DNA of 12,011 nt from assembly GCA_946477505.1 (NCBI GenBank), contig CAMKYP010000078.1, positions 1-12,011 of the forward strand, in the 5' to 3' direction. Source of the DNA: an uncultured Dechloromonas sp. Its GTDB lineage: Bacteria > Pseudomonadota > Gammaproteobacteria > Burkholderiales > Rhodocyclaceae. The notes below the pieces were generated by a model. That model was not told where the DNA came from. It made no database searches and saw nothing but the letters and a program-made list of their open reading frames with translations. Position 1 is the stretch's first letter. Every line of letters begins with the position of its first letter. This document shows, in pieces, positions 1-6,835 of this stretch. Both the position numbers and the translations under genes were made by a program.

Positions 1-1744
1 CGACTGGGGCGTAGGCGATGAACAGGGCGTGGTCGCGCAGGTTTTTCTTGACGGCTGATTCCTTGTACTGCGCGCCTTTCAGTGAAAAAACCTGAGCCGT
101 GCCGGTCTTGCCGCCGACACTGTAGGGAACGCCGGCGAACGCGCGCGTGCCGGTACCTTCCTTGTTCACCCCGATCATGGCGCGGTGGATGACTTCCAGA
201 TTCTTTTGTTTCCAGCCGAGATCGCGCAGGGGCTTGGGTTCGACCGGCCTTTTGTCGCCGGTCTTGGTGTCGACGATGTTTTGAACCAGATGGGGGCGGA
301 ACATGACGCCATTGTTGGCCAGCGTGGCGGTCGCCTGGGCCAGCTGGATCGGCGTATAGGCGTTGTAGCCCTGGCCGATGCCGATGGAGATGGTCTCGCC
401 GGCGTACCATTTCTGCTGTTCCGGCTTCTTGAAGCGTTGTTTCTTCCATTCCGGCGAGGGAAGCACACCCTTCGATTCGCCGGCATCGTCCTTCCCCAGG
501 TCGATGCCAGTACGCTGGCCCAGGCCGATGCTGCCCATGAACTTGGCGATATTGTCGATCCCCATGTCGTTGGCCAGGATGTAGTAGTAGGTGTCGCAGG
601 AGTGGACGATGGACTTGTACATGTCCACGATGCCGTGTCCGCCCTTCTTGTCGTCGCGGAAGGTATGGTTGCCAAAGGTGAAGAAGCCGGGGTCGCTGAT
701 GGCTTGCTGTGCCGTGCGTTTGCCCATTTCCAGCGCGGCCAGGGCCATGAAGGGCTTGAACGTCGATCCCGGGGGGTAGGCGCCGTTGATGGTGCGGTTG
801 ACCATCGGTTTGTCCGGATGGTCGTTCAGTTCCTTCCAGTTTTCCGGTGTGATGCCATCGACGAAAAGGTTTGGGTCGTAAGTTGGTGTGGACACCAACG
901 CCAGCACGCCACCGGTCGCCGGGTCGATGGCGACCAGGGCGCCCTTGCGATCGCCAAAAGCCTTCTCGGTTATTTCCTGCAGTTTGATGTCCAGCGTCAG
1001 TTGCAGGTTATTGCCCGAAACCGGGGGGATGCGTTTCAGGCTGCGCAGGGCGCGGCCGCCGGCGTCAATCTCGACCTGCTCGTAACCGGTTTCGCCGTGC
1101 AGTTCGAATTCGTAGTGCTGTTCCAGCCCGGTTTTGCCGATATGGTCGGTGCCCTTGTAGTTGGCTTGCCGCTCGGCCTCCTCGATCCATTTCAGGTCGC
1201 GTTCGGTGATCCGGCCGATATAGCCGATGGCGTGAGAGGCCACGCTGCCAAGCGGGTACTGACGGAACAGGCGAGCCTTGACTTCGACGCCAGGGAAACG
1301 ATAGCGGTGGGCTGAGAACTTGGCGACTTCGGCGTCGCTCAAGCGGGTGCGGATAGGGATGGATTCGAAGTTCTTGGCTTCGTCCATCAGGCGTTTGAAG
1401 CGTTTGCGATCCTTGGGCTGGATGTCGATCACTTCGGCCAGCGCATCGATGGTTTGTTCGAGGTTTCCCGCTTGCGAGGGCGTGATTTCCAACGTGAACG
1501 CGGAGTAATTGTGGGCCAGCACGACGCCATTGCGGTCGGTGATCACCCCCCGGTTGGGAACGATGGGGATCAACGCAATCCGGTTGTCTTCGGCACGGGT
1601 CTGGTAGAAATCGTGCTGGATCACCTGCAGCCAGACGAAGCGGCCGATCAGAATGCCAAAACAGACAAGGACGAAGACAGCCGCAAAACCGAGTCGGAAT
1701 CGGAAGCGGTCGAGATCGGCTTCCGGATTGTTGAAATCACCCAC
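1..1744 (-). CDS. mrdA: Peptidoglycan D,D-transpeptidase PBP2, C-terminus beyond window
   Basis: Class B penicillin-binding protein that cross-links lateral-wall peptidoglycan in the rod complex with RodA and MreBCD. About 581 residues lie in the window; the 3' end runs off at base 1, so by comparison with E. coli PBP2 (633 aa) roughly 50-80 residues are missing. A short cytoplasmic tail is followed by one membrane anchor (about residues 19-38), a non-catalytic pedestal domain, then the transpeptidase domain. All three active-site motifs are visible: STFK with nucleophile S327 (bases 764-766), SCD starting at S382 (599-601), and KTG with K546 (107-109). I chose GTG at 1744 because a GGAG lies about 10 nt upstream; an in-frame ATG at 1777 would add 11 residues but has no clear ribosome site. 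It is last of the visible mreBCD-mrdA series, with rodA expected beyond the edge. The identification is very secure; the start is less so. Confidence 0.95.
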   Translation of the reverse strand, partial: MGDFNNPEADLDRFRFRLGFAAVFVLVCFGILIGRFVWLQVIQHDFYQTRAEDNRIALIPIVPNRGVITDRNGVVLAHNYSAFTLEITPSQAGNLEQTIDALAEVIDIQPKDRKRFKRLMDEAKNFESIPIRTRLSDAEVAKFSAHRYRFPGVEVKARLFRQYPLGSVASHAIGYIGRITERDLKWIEEAERQANYKGTDHIGKTGLEQHYEFELHGETGYEQVEIDAGGRALRSLKRIPPVSGNNLQLTLDIKLQEITEKAFGDRKGALVAIDPATGGVLALVSTPTYDPNLFVDGITPENWKELNDHPDKPMVNRTINGAYPPGSTFKPFMALAALEMGKRTAQQAISDPGFFTFGNHTFRDDKKGGHGIVDMYKSIVHSCDTYYYILANDMGIDNIAKFMGSIGLGQRTGIDLGKDDAGESKGVLPSPEWKKQRFKKPEQQKWYAGETISIGIGQGYNAYTPIQLAQATATLANNGVMFRPHLVQNIVDTKTGDKRPVEPKPLRDLGWKQKNLEVIHRAMIGVNKEGTGTRAFAGVPYSVGGKTGTAQVFSLKGAQYKESAVKKNLRDHALFIAYAPV

Positions 1745-1912
1745 TAGCGATCCGCTCCGTAATTGGCCGGACAGCATGGACGTAGCGGATTCATCCCGCT
1801 CGCTGGGCGCGAACCATGGCGATAGGAATTTCTATCGCGAGGATGGGCAACAACGCCAAGGAGGCAAAGGCAGGCTGTCATGTTCGTTTAATGGCGGAGC
1901 AGACCACTTGCC
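1745..1912. other. 168-nt gap between mreD and mrdA with two palindromes
   Basis: No convincing gene is visible here. The gap holds a 7-bp perfect inverted repeat (arms 1819-1825 and 1832-1838, 6-nt loop) and a shorter one (AGCGG/CCGCT arms around 1785-1801). A weaker 6-bp pair, GCTCCG/CGGAGC on the minus strand, lies near the two ends (about 1892-1897 and 1754-1759). Neither hairpin is followed by a T-run, so neither looks like an intrinsic terminator. It could be an internal regulatory segment of the operon or a small dispersed intergenic repeat; the sequence alone does not decide. Confidence 0.5.
1819..1838. repeat. Perfect 7-bp inverted repeat between mreD and mrdA
   Basis: Arms GCGATAG and CTATCGC flank an AT-rich 6-base loop (GAATTT), whose outer bases could also pair as G-U in RNA. 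It sits 75 nt upstream of the chosen mrdA GTG on the minus strand. It may be an RNA hairpin in the mre transcript, a protein-binding palindrome, or part of a repeat element. No poly-U tract follows on either strand. Confidence 0.6.
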
Positions 1913-2434
1913 TCAGATCGGACGGTTGGGATCCTGCTCGACCGGGCGGTATTGCGGCAGCAGCAGGATGAAGGTGGCGGGAATCCAGAGCAGTGTTGCC
2001 ACGAAGGGGCCGATGAAGTAGCCCCAGCCCGGGAAATCGGCGCCGACGGCCAGGCGCATCAGCACCTGGATGATTTGCGTACCGACGAGCAGCGGCATGA
2101 TCTGCAGGGCCTGCTGGGCGAGCGGGAACCACAGGATGCGGCGCGACAGCGACGAGGCGGTGTAGGCGAGCAGCACATAAGCAAAGCAGTGCTGGCCAAG
2201 GACGGCACCGTCGGCGACGTCCATCAGCAGGCCGAGAACGAAGCCCCAGCCCATGCCGACGCGGCGGAATTCGCGTACGCTCCAAAAGCACAGGACCAGC
2301 GCTACCCAGTCCGGCATGCCGGGCCAGTGCGCGGTGGGCAGGAAATTGAGCACGGCCGCCGCGATCAGGCTCAGGAAAATGAACCAGGGGCGAACCGGTA
2401 GCAGGATGCGCGATGAAGAAAAGGTCGGTTGCAT
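1913..2434 (-). CDS. mreD: Rod shape-determining protein MreD
   Basis: Integral inner-membrane component of the elongasome that associates with MreC and, in the known complex, links MreB filaments to periplasmic wall synthesis. The product is 173 residues, close to the usual length, and almost entirely hydrophobic with around five predicted membrane spans. Family-like features are the early hydrophobic segment FIFLSLIAAAVLNFLP, followed by a Trp/Pro-containing loop, and a central region beginning GFVLGLLMDVADGAVLGQH, which is characteristic of MreD. The C-terminus is short and polar. The ATG overlaps the mreC stop by one base (TGATG), and there is no strong independent Shine-Dalgarno, so translation is probably coupled to mreC. 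The gene is followed by an unusual 168-nt gap before mrdA. Confidence 0.93.
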   Translation of the reverse strand: MQPTFSSSRILLPVRPWFIFLSLIAAAVLNFLPTAHWPGMPDWVALVLCFWSVREFRRVGMGWGFVLGLLMDVADGAVLGQHCFAYVLLAYTASSLSRRILWFPLAQQALQIMPLLVGTQIIQVLMRLAVGADFPGWGYFIGPFVATLLWIPATFILLLPQYRPVEQDPNRPI

Positions 2435-3360
2435 CAGTTCTTGGTCATCCGTTTTTTCTTGACGCGCTGCCCGTCATTGGGCGCAGCCCGACCCGCGCTT
2501 TCCGGGGGGCGCTCCGGTCTCGCCTGGCGGGGCGCGAGGATCATCACCTCGCCGAAGTTTTCGACACCGGCGATCGGTACGCAGAACACGCGGGCAAAAG
2601 AGTAGGCGCTGTCGCGCTCGATGTTGATCACCTTGGCAACCGGGAATCCGGGCAGGTAGATATCGTCGAGGCCCGAGGTGACCAGCAGGTCGCCGACCTG
2701 GATGTCGGCGTTGGCCGGCATGTAGCGCAGTTCGAGCTGGCCGTTGCCGAGACCGAAGACCACGGAACGTTGGCCGGTACGCACGACCTGCACCGGGACA
2801 ACCTGATCCTTGTCGGTGATCAGGGTGATTTCGGCGGAGAACGGGAAGACACGGGTGACCTGACCGACAACGCCGGCCTCGTCGATGGCTGGCAGCCCTG
2901 CCGCGATGTCGGCTTGTTGGCCTTTGTCGACAATCACCTTGCGGGAGAACGGGTCGCGAGCTGTGTACATGATCTGGGCGACTTGGCCGTTGGCTTTTTC
3001 GCGTTCCTTGACGTCGAGCAGCTTGCGCAGGCGGGTATTCTCCGCCTCCAGTTGAGCGAGGCGCTGCAGGTCCGGAGCAGTGGTTAGCTTGGCGTGCTTG
3101 AGTTCGTCGTTTTCGACCTGCAAAGAGCGCATGCCCTGCAAGTATTGTCCGGCGTAATCAACCAGGCTGCCCGGCGTCTGGGCCACGCGCTGAACCGGGT
3201 CGACGACCAGTGCGATGCTCTGGCGCAGCAATTCGAGGCTCTTGAAACGCAGGTCGACGACAAAAATCGCCAGCGAAACGGCGATGTAGAAAGTCAGAAG
3301 GGCCAGCGGTGCTGGCCCTCGCTTGAAGAACGGTGGTGGCGCGTGATCCATGCCGGCCAT
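2434..3360 (-). CDS. mreC: Rod shape-determining protein MreC
   Basis: Bitopic inner-membrane protein whose periplasmic part activates PBP2 and joins it to MreB and MreD. The product is 308 residues. A short cytoplasmic segment ends in basic residues (FFKRG), then a membrane anchor spans about residues 18-36, a coiled coil about 72-118 (heptad-like LEAENTRLRKLLDVKE), and the beta-rich MreC domain follows, with family-typical text such as GVVGQVTRVFPFSAEITLITD and GDLLVTSGLDDIYLPGFPV. The C-terminal 35 or so residues are Pro-rich and then strongly basic (VKKKR), a low-complexity tail. An AGGAG sits 6 nt before ATG 3360, supporting this start over the in-frame ATG three codons later. mreB ends 30 nt upstream, and mreD starts within the stop codon. 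Confidence 0.96.
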   Translation of the reverse strand: MAGMDHAPPPFFKRGPAPLALLTFYIAVSLAIFVVDLRFKSLELLRQSIALVVDPVQRVAQTPGSLVDYAGQYLQGMRSLQVENDELKHAKLTTAPDLQRLAQLEAENTRLRKLLDVKEREKANGQVAQIMYTARDPFSRKVIVDKGQQADIAAGLPAIDEAGVVGQVTRVFPFSAEITLITDKDQVVPVQVVRTGQRSVVFGLGNGQLELRYMPANADIQVGDLLVTSGLDDIYLPGFPVAKVINIERDSAYSFARVFCVPIAGVENFGEVMILAPRQARPERPPESAGRAAPNDGQRVKKKRMTKN

Positions 3361-3390
3361 CGCTCACTCCTGCCTTGCAGCGGTCAAGGT

Positions 3391-4434
3391 TTAGTCCGAG
3401 GCAAAAATGCTGCCCAGCTTGTCCATCTTCTCCAGCGCCATGCCGCAGCCGCGGGCAACGCAGGTCAGCGGCTCGTCGGCGACGATCACCGGCAGGCCGG
3501 TTTCTTCCATCAGCAGACGGTCGAGATCGCGCAGCAGGGCACCGCCGCCGGTCAGAACCATGCCCTTTTCGGCAATGTCGGCACCGAGTTCGGGTGGCGT
3601 CTTTTCCAGCGCGGATTTCACGGCGGAAACGATCTGGTTCAGCGGGTCGGTCAGCGCTTCGAGGATTTCGTTGGAGGAAATCGTGAACTTGCGCGGAATA
3701 CCTTCGGCCTTGTTGATGCCGGAGACTTCCATTTCCTTGACCTCGGCGCCCGGGAAGGCCGAACCGATGTTCTTCTTGATGTTCTCGGCGGTGTTCTCGC
3801 CGATCATCATGCCGTAGTTGCGGCTGATGTAGTTGATGATCGCTTCGTCCAGCTTGTCCCCGCCGACACGCACGGAGCCGGCATAGACCATGCCGCCGAG
3901 CGAGATGACGCCGACTTCGGTCGTGCCGCCGCCGATATCGACGACCATGGAACCCGTTGCGTCAGCCACCGGCAGGCCGGCACCGATGGCGGCTGCCATC
4001 GGCTCCTCGATCAGGTACACCTGGCTGGCGCCGGCGCCGAGGGCGGATTCACGGATGGCGCGGCGTTCGACCTGGGTCGAACCGGACGGCACGCAGATGA
4101 TGATGCGCGGACTCGGGCTGAACAGCTTCGAGTCATGCACCTTCTTGATGAACTGCTTGAGCATTTGCTCGGTGACGGTGAAGTCGGCGATCACGCCGTC
4201 CTTCATCGGGCGGATGACGGTGATGGTGCCCGGTGCCTTGCCGAGCATCTCCTTGGCTTCCTTGCCGACAGCCTGGATGGTTTTTTTTGCGTTGGGGCCG
4301 CCTTCGAGGCGGATGGCGACGACCGAAGGCTCATCGAGGACGATCGAGCGGCCGCGCACGTAGATGAGCGTATTGGCCGTGCCGAGGTCGATGGCGAGGT
4401 CGTTTGAAAAGTATTTGCTGAGGAAACCGAACAT
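3391..4434 (-). CDS. mreB: Rod shape-determining actin homologue MreB
   Basis: Cytoplasmic ATP-dependent actin-like protein that forms membrane-bound filaments and guides lateral-wall synthesis. The product is 347 residues, the usual length. Visible features are the N-terminal amphipathic membrane-binding stretch (MFGFLSKYF), phosphate-1 motif DLGTANT (residues 16-22), the IEEP segment with catalytic Glu near 143, phosphate-2 motif DIGGGTTE (167-174), and the adenosine motif TGGGALLRD (295-303). An upstream in-frame TTG at 4437 would add one residue, but ATG 4434 is preferred because GGAG lies exactly 6 nt upstream. An A8 run on the coding strand (4281-4288) encodes the AKKT residues near 49-52. 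It is first in the mreBCD-mrdA series and divergent from gatC, with a candidate promoter 36-70 nt upstream. Confidence 0.98.
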   Translation of the reverse strand: MFGFLSKYFSNDLAIDLGTANTLIYVRGRSIVLDEPSVVAIRLEGGPNAKKTIQAVGKEAKEMLGKAPGTITVIRPMKDGVIADFTVTEQMLKQFIKKVHDSKLFSPSPRIIICVPSGSTQVERRAIRESALGAGASQVYLIEEPMAAAIGAGLPVADATGSMVVDIGGGTTEVGVISLGGMVYAGSVRVGGDKLDEAIINYISRNYGMMIGENTAENIKKNIGSAFPGAEVKEMEVSGINKAEGIPRKFTISSNEILEALTDPLNQIVSAVKSALEKTPPELGADIAEKGMVLTGGGALLRDLDRLLMEETGLPVIVADEPLTCVARGCGMALEKMDKLGSIFASD

Positions 4435-4461
4435 CAATAGCTCCGCGTTGGGGGGGTGCGG

Positions 4462-4490
4462 TAGGGAAAACTTTTATGATACCTTATAAC
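4462..4490 (+). promoter_or_regulatory. Candidate sigma-70 promoter for gatCAB
   Basis: On the plus strand, TAGGGA (4462-4467) and TATAAC (4485-4490) are 17 nt apart; the -10 matches 5 of 6 positions but the -35 only 3 of 6. A second possible -10, TATGAT at 4475-4480, has no good -35. Either way the element overlaps the mreB promoter candidate on the other strand, so polymerases would compete for the same DNA. The predicted leader carries the inverted repeat at 4503-4530. Confidence 0.33.
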
Positions 4491-4504
4491 GCTTTCCATT
4501 TTAA
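4476..4504 (-). promoter_or_regulatory. Candidate sigma-70 promoter for mreB
   Basis: On the minus strand, TTAAAA (4504-4499) and TATCAT (4481-4476) are separated by exactly 17 nt, matching the -35/-10 consensus at 4 of 6 and 5 of 6 positions. Transcription would start near 4470 and give a leader of about 35 nt before mreB. A run of seven G (4450-4456) lies in that leader. Called by eye only. Confidence 0.4.
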
Positions 4505-4530
4505 GACTTTGTGCACTGCAAAAAAGTCTT
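4503..4530 (+). repeat. 8-bp inverted repeat in the gatC leader
   Basis: AAGACTTT (4503-4510) and AAAGTCTT (4523-4530) are perfect inverted copies around a 12-nt spacer that itself contains the palindrome GTGCAC. It ends 8 nt before the gatC ATG, where a Shine-Dalgarno sequence would normally lie, and no clear one is present. It could be an RNA hairpin affecting gatC translation or an operator; on the other strand it lies just upstream of the mreB -35. There is no U-run, so it is not an intrinsic terminator. Confidence 0.6.
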
Positions 4531-4538
4531 TGGTACCC

Positions 4539-4826
4539 ATGTCGCTCACATTAGAACAGGTTAAGCGCATCGCTCATTTGGCTCGTATCGAGACCAGCGA
4601 TGCCGAGGCACTTTCCACACAGGGCCACCTCAACGGTATCTTCCAGTTGATCGAGCAGATGCAGGCGGTCGATACGTCCGGCATCGAGCCGATGGCGCAT
4701 GCTCAGGACCTCGGCCAGCGTCTTCGTGACGACGCGGTGAGCGAAGCCGACCGCCGCGCCGCTTACCAGTCCGTTGCCCCGGAAACCGAAGCCGGTCTCT
4801 ATCTTGTGCCGAAGGTGATCGAATGA
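4539..4826 (+). CDS. gatC: Asp/Glu-tRNA amidotransferase subunit C
   Basis: Small stabilising subunit of GatCAB, which converts Glu-tRNA(Gln) and/or Asp-tRNA(Asn) to the correctly amidated forms in the cytoplasm. The product is 95 residues, the usual length, and begins with the family pattern SLTLEQVKRIAHLARIE; the C-terminal half carries the extended segment that wraps around GatA, including RLRDDAVSE and the ending YLVPKVIE. The reading frame stays open upstream to an ATG at 4476, but those 21 residues are not GatC-like and lie over promoter and hairpin sequence, so ATG 4539 is chosen. No good Shine-Dalgarno precedes it. The stop overlaps the gatA start by 4 nt (ATGA). Confidence 0.95.
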   Translation: MSLTLEQVKRIAHLARIETSDAEALSTQGHLNGIFQLIEQMQAVDTSGIEPMAHAQDLGQRLRDDAVSEADRRAAYQSVAPETEAGLYLVPKVIE

Positions 4827-6280
4827 TCCACGCCAGCCTGAAGGAATTGTCGCAGGCGCTGGCCGCGAAGAAGATTTCCAGCGTCGAGTTGTCCACGCTG
4901 TTCCTCGACCGCATCGAGCGTCTGAATCCGGACCTCAATGCTTTCGTGACCGTCGACCGGGAGAAGAGCCTGGCCATGGCGCGTGCCGCCGATGCCCGCA
5001 TCGCTGCCGGCACGGCCGGTCCGCTGACCGGCATTCCGGTCGCCCAGAAGGACATTTTCTGTGCCGAGGGCTGGACGACGACCTGCGGCTCGAAGATGTT
5101 GGCCAATTTCGTGTCGCCCTACGACGCGACGGTGATCCGCAAGATGCACGCCGAAGCCGGACTGGTGTCGCTGGGCAAGACCAACATGGACGAGTTCGCC
5201 ATGGGCTCCTCCAACGAAACCTCGTACTTCGGCCCGGTCAAAAACCCGTGGGACCGCGCCCGCGTGCCGGGTGGCTCGTCAGGAGGCTCGGCGGCAGCCG
5301 TGGCGGCGCGCCTGGCTCCGGCAGCAACTGGCACCGACACCGGTGGATCGATCCGCCAGCCGGCCGCGCTGTGTAACCTGACAGGCTTGAAACCGACTTA
5401 CGGTGTGGTTTCTCGCTACGGCATGATTGCCTTTGCCTCGTCGCTCGACCAGGGCGGCCCGATGGCAGCCAGCGCCGAGGACTGTGCGCTGCTGCTCAAC
5501 ACCATGGTCGGCTTTGACGAGCGCGATTCGACATCGCTCGACCGACCAGCCGAGGATTACGCCCGCGATCTGGACAAGCCGTTGAACGGCCTGCGCATCG
5601 GCCTGCCCAAGGAATTCTTCGGCGAAGGCTGTGATGCCGAGGTGATGGCCGCCGTGCGCGCTGCCATCGCGGAATATGAAAAACTTGGCGCCACCTGCGT
5701 CGAAGTGTCGCTACCCAACTCCCACCTGTCGGTGCCGGCCTACTACGTCATCGCACCGGCCGAGGCCAGCTCCAACCTGAGCCGCTTCGACGGCGTGCGC
5801 TACGGCTATCGCGCTCCGGAATACGGCAACCTCGACGACATGTACATGAAGAGCCGCGCTCAAGGCTTCGGTGCCGAGGTCAAGCGCCGCATCCTGATTG
5901 GCACTTATGTGCTGTCGCACGGTTACTATGATGCTTACTACCTCCAAGCGCAGCGTATCCGCCGCCTGATCGCCAACGATTTCGTCGAGGCTTTCAAGCA
6001 ATGCGACGTGATCATAGGGCCGACCTCGCCGTCGACCGCGTTCAAGCTGGGCGAAAAAGCAGCCGATCCGGTTCAGATGTACCTGTCGGATATCTACACC
6101 ATCGCCGTCAATCTGGCCGGCCTGCCCGGCATGTCGATTCCCTGCGGCTTTGCCGGCGGCCTGCCGGTCGGGCTGCAGCTGATCGGCAATTACTTTGCCG
6201 AAAACCAGTTGCTTAACGTTGCCCATCGCTACCAGCAGGCAACCGATTGGCACGCCCGGCGGCCGGAAGCGATTGCCTGA
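4823..6280 (+). CDS. gatA: Asp/Glu-tRNA amidotransferase subunit A (amidase)
   Basis: Glutaminase subunit of GatCAB: hydrolyses glutamine and supplies ammonia through a channel to GatB. The product is 485 residues, a normal length. It carries the amidase signature and the Ser-cisSer-Lys triad, by position K76 (in PVAQKD), S152 (first Ser of GGSSGGS) and nucleophile S176 (in TDTGGSIRQP). These numbers come from my count and from comparison with the known K79/S154/S178 arrangement in S. aureus GatA. A GAAGGTGA ribosome site 5-12 nt upstream lies inside gatC, and the start overlaps the gatC stop by 4 nt. The stop codon shares its last base with the start of the lipoprotein gene that follows. Nothing suggests inactivation. 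Confidence 0.98.
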   Translation: MIHASLKELSQALAAKKISSVELSTLFLDRIERLNPDLNAFVTVDREKSLAMARAADARIAAGTAGPLTGIPVAQKDIFCAEGWTTTCGSKMLANFVSPYDATVIRKMHAEAGLVSLGKTNMDEFAMGSSNETSYFGPVKNPWDRARVPGGSSGGSAAAVAARLAPAATGTDTGGSIRQPAALCNLTGLKPTYGVVSRYGMIAFASSLDQGGPMAASAEDCALLLNTMVGFDERDSTSLDRPAEDYARDLDKPLNGLRIGLPKEFFGEGCDAEVMAAVRAAIAEYEKLGATCVEVSLPNSHLSVPAYYVIAPAEASSNLSRFDGVRYGYRAPEYGNLDDMYMKSRAQGFGAEVKRRILIGTYVLSHGYYDAYYLQAQRIRRLIANDFVEAFKQCDVIIGPTSPSTAFKLGEKAADPVQMYLSDIYTIAVNLAGLPGMSIPCGFAGGLPVGLQLIGNYFAENQLLNVAHRYQQATDWHARRPEAIA

Positions 6281-6822
6281 TGCGTTACTGGCTGGCCCCG
6301 CTGGCCGTCGCGCTGCTGCTTGCCAGTTGTGCAACGCCGCCACCGGAGAGTGAGCAGCAGTCGGCTGAACCCGCCGCGAGCAAGCCGCCGAGCAGTCGAC
6401 CGGCCCGCCAGCCCGGCTTGTCGGCTGAAGCCCAGCGGGCATTGGCACGCCGCGGTATCAAGCCGCATGACGCCTCGCCGGTCAGCGTGACCTCGCGTTG
6501 CTCGCATGTCGATGAAATCGGTACGGCGACCAGGCTGAACCTGCAGGTCGATGACGGCGACGTACGCGATTTCCAGGCCAATGTGGCCATCAAGGGGCGT
6601 GGAGCCTGTCGTTTCGCATTGCCTGATTTCCGCCAGGAAACCGCGACCCCGCAAGTTCTGCTGCGACATGCCAGGGACAGCAAGTGCACGGTTCGCATGT
6701 GGCGCGAACAGGGCGAAAAAATCACCATCGCCTTCACTGGTTGCCACAAGTCGTGCGAAGGCAAGGCATTCGATTATTTGTGGCCGATTCTCGTCGAGTC
6801 GAAAACCGGCCAATGTTCGTGA
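6280..6822 (+). CDS. Cysteine-rich predicted lipoprotein, function unknown
   Basis: I do not recognise a named family. The product is 180 residues with a lipoprotein signal peptide: short N-terminus, hydrophobic core (residues 5-14) and lipobox LASC with lipidated Cys17. Residue +2 is Ala, so outer-membrane sorting is expected. A Pro/Ser/Ala-rich linker (about 18-47) precedes a compact domain with six cysteines (74, 110, 136, 155, 159, 179), enough for three disulfides in the periplasm; C155 and C159 form a CxxxC. ATG 6280 overlaps the gatA stop (TGATG), with GGAAG 10 nt upstream. gatB begins 13 nt after its stop, so it sits inside the gatCAB transcript. Existence as a gene is well supported by signal, coupling and frame; the function is unknown, and a direct role in tRNA amidation is unlikely because the product is exported. 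Confidence 0.85.
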   Translation: MRYWLAPLAVALLLASCATPPPESEQQSAEPAASKPPSSRPARQPGLSAEAQRALARRGIKPHDASPVSVTSRCSHVDEIGTATRLNLQVDDGDVRDFQANVAIKGRGACRFALPDFRQETATPQVLLRHARDSKCTVRMWREQGEKITIAFTGCHKSCEGKAFDYLWPILVESKTGQCS

Positions 6823-6835
6823 AACGGATGAAGCT

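Noticed and set aside
185..1315. Long plus-strand open frame opposite mrdA
   Set aside because: It is antisense to a clear PBP2 with all catalytic motifs; GC-rich coding sequence produces such shadow frames. No recognisable domain.
1745..1777. Alternative mrdA start at ATG 1777
   Set aside because: In frame and possible, but without a convincing ribosome site, while GTG 1744 has GGAG at suitable spacing; kept as an open alternative only.
1878..2291. Minus-strand frame overlapping mreD in another frame
   Set aside because: Arg/Ala/Pro-rich composition typical of out-of-frame GC-rich sequence; mreD itself fully explains the region.
4281..4288. A8 run (coding strand) in mreB as a slippage or programmed frameshift site
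   Set aside because: It encodes the conserved AKKT region of MreB and the frame is intact on both sides; a switch in an essential shape gene is unlikely.
3094..4407. 437-codon plus-strand open frame opposite mreC and mreB
   Set aside because: Its length is tempting, but it covers highly conserved mreB in antisense, is His/Asp/Val/Gly-rich and shows no domain; a shadow of mreB codon usage.
4476..4538. N-terminal extension of gatC from an upstream in-frame ATG
   Set aside because: The extra 21 residues are not GatC-like and overlap the promoter candidates and inverted repeat; a 95-aa protein from 4539 matches family length.
5711..6448. Minus-strand frame opposite gatA and the lipoprotein gene
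   Set aside because: Antisense to catalytic gatA sequence, no ribosome site or domain recognised.
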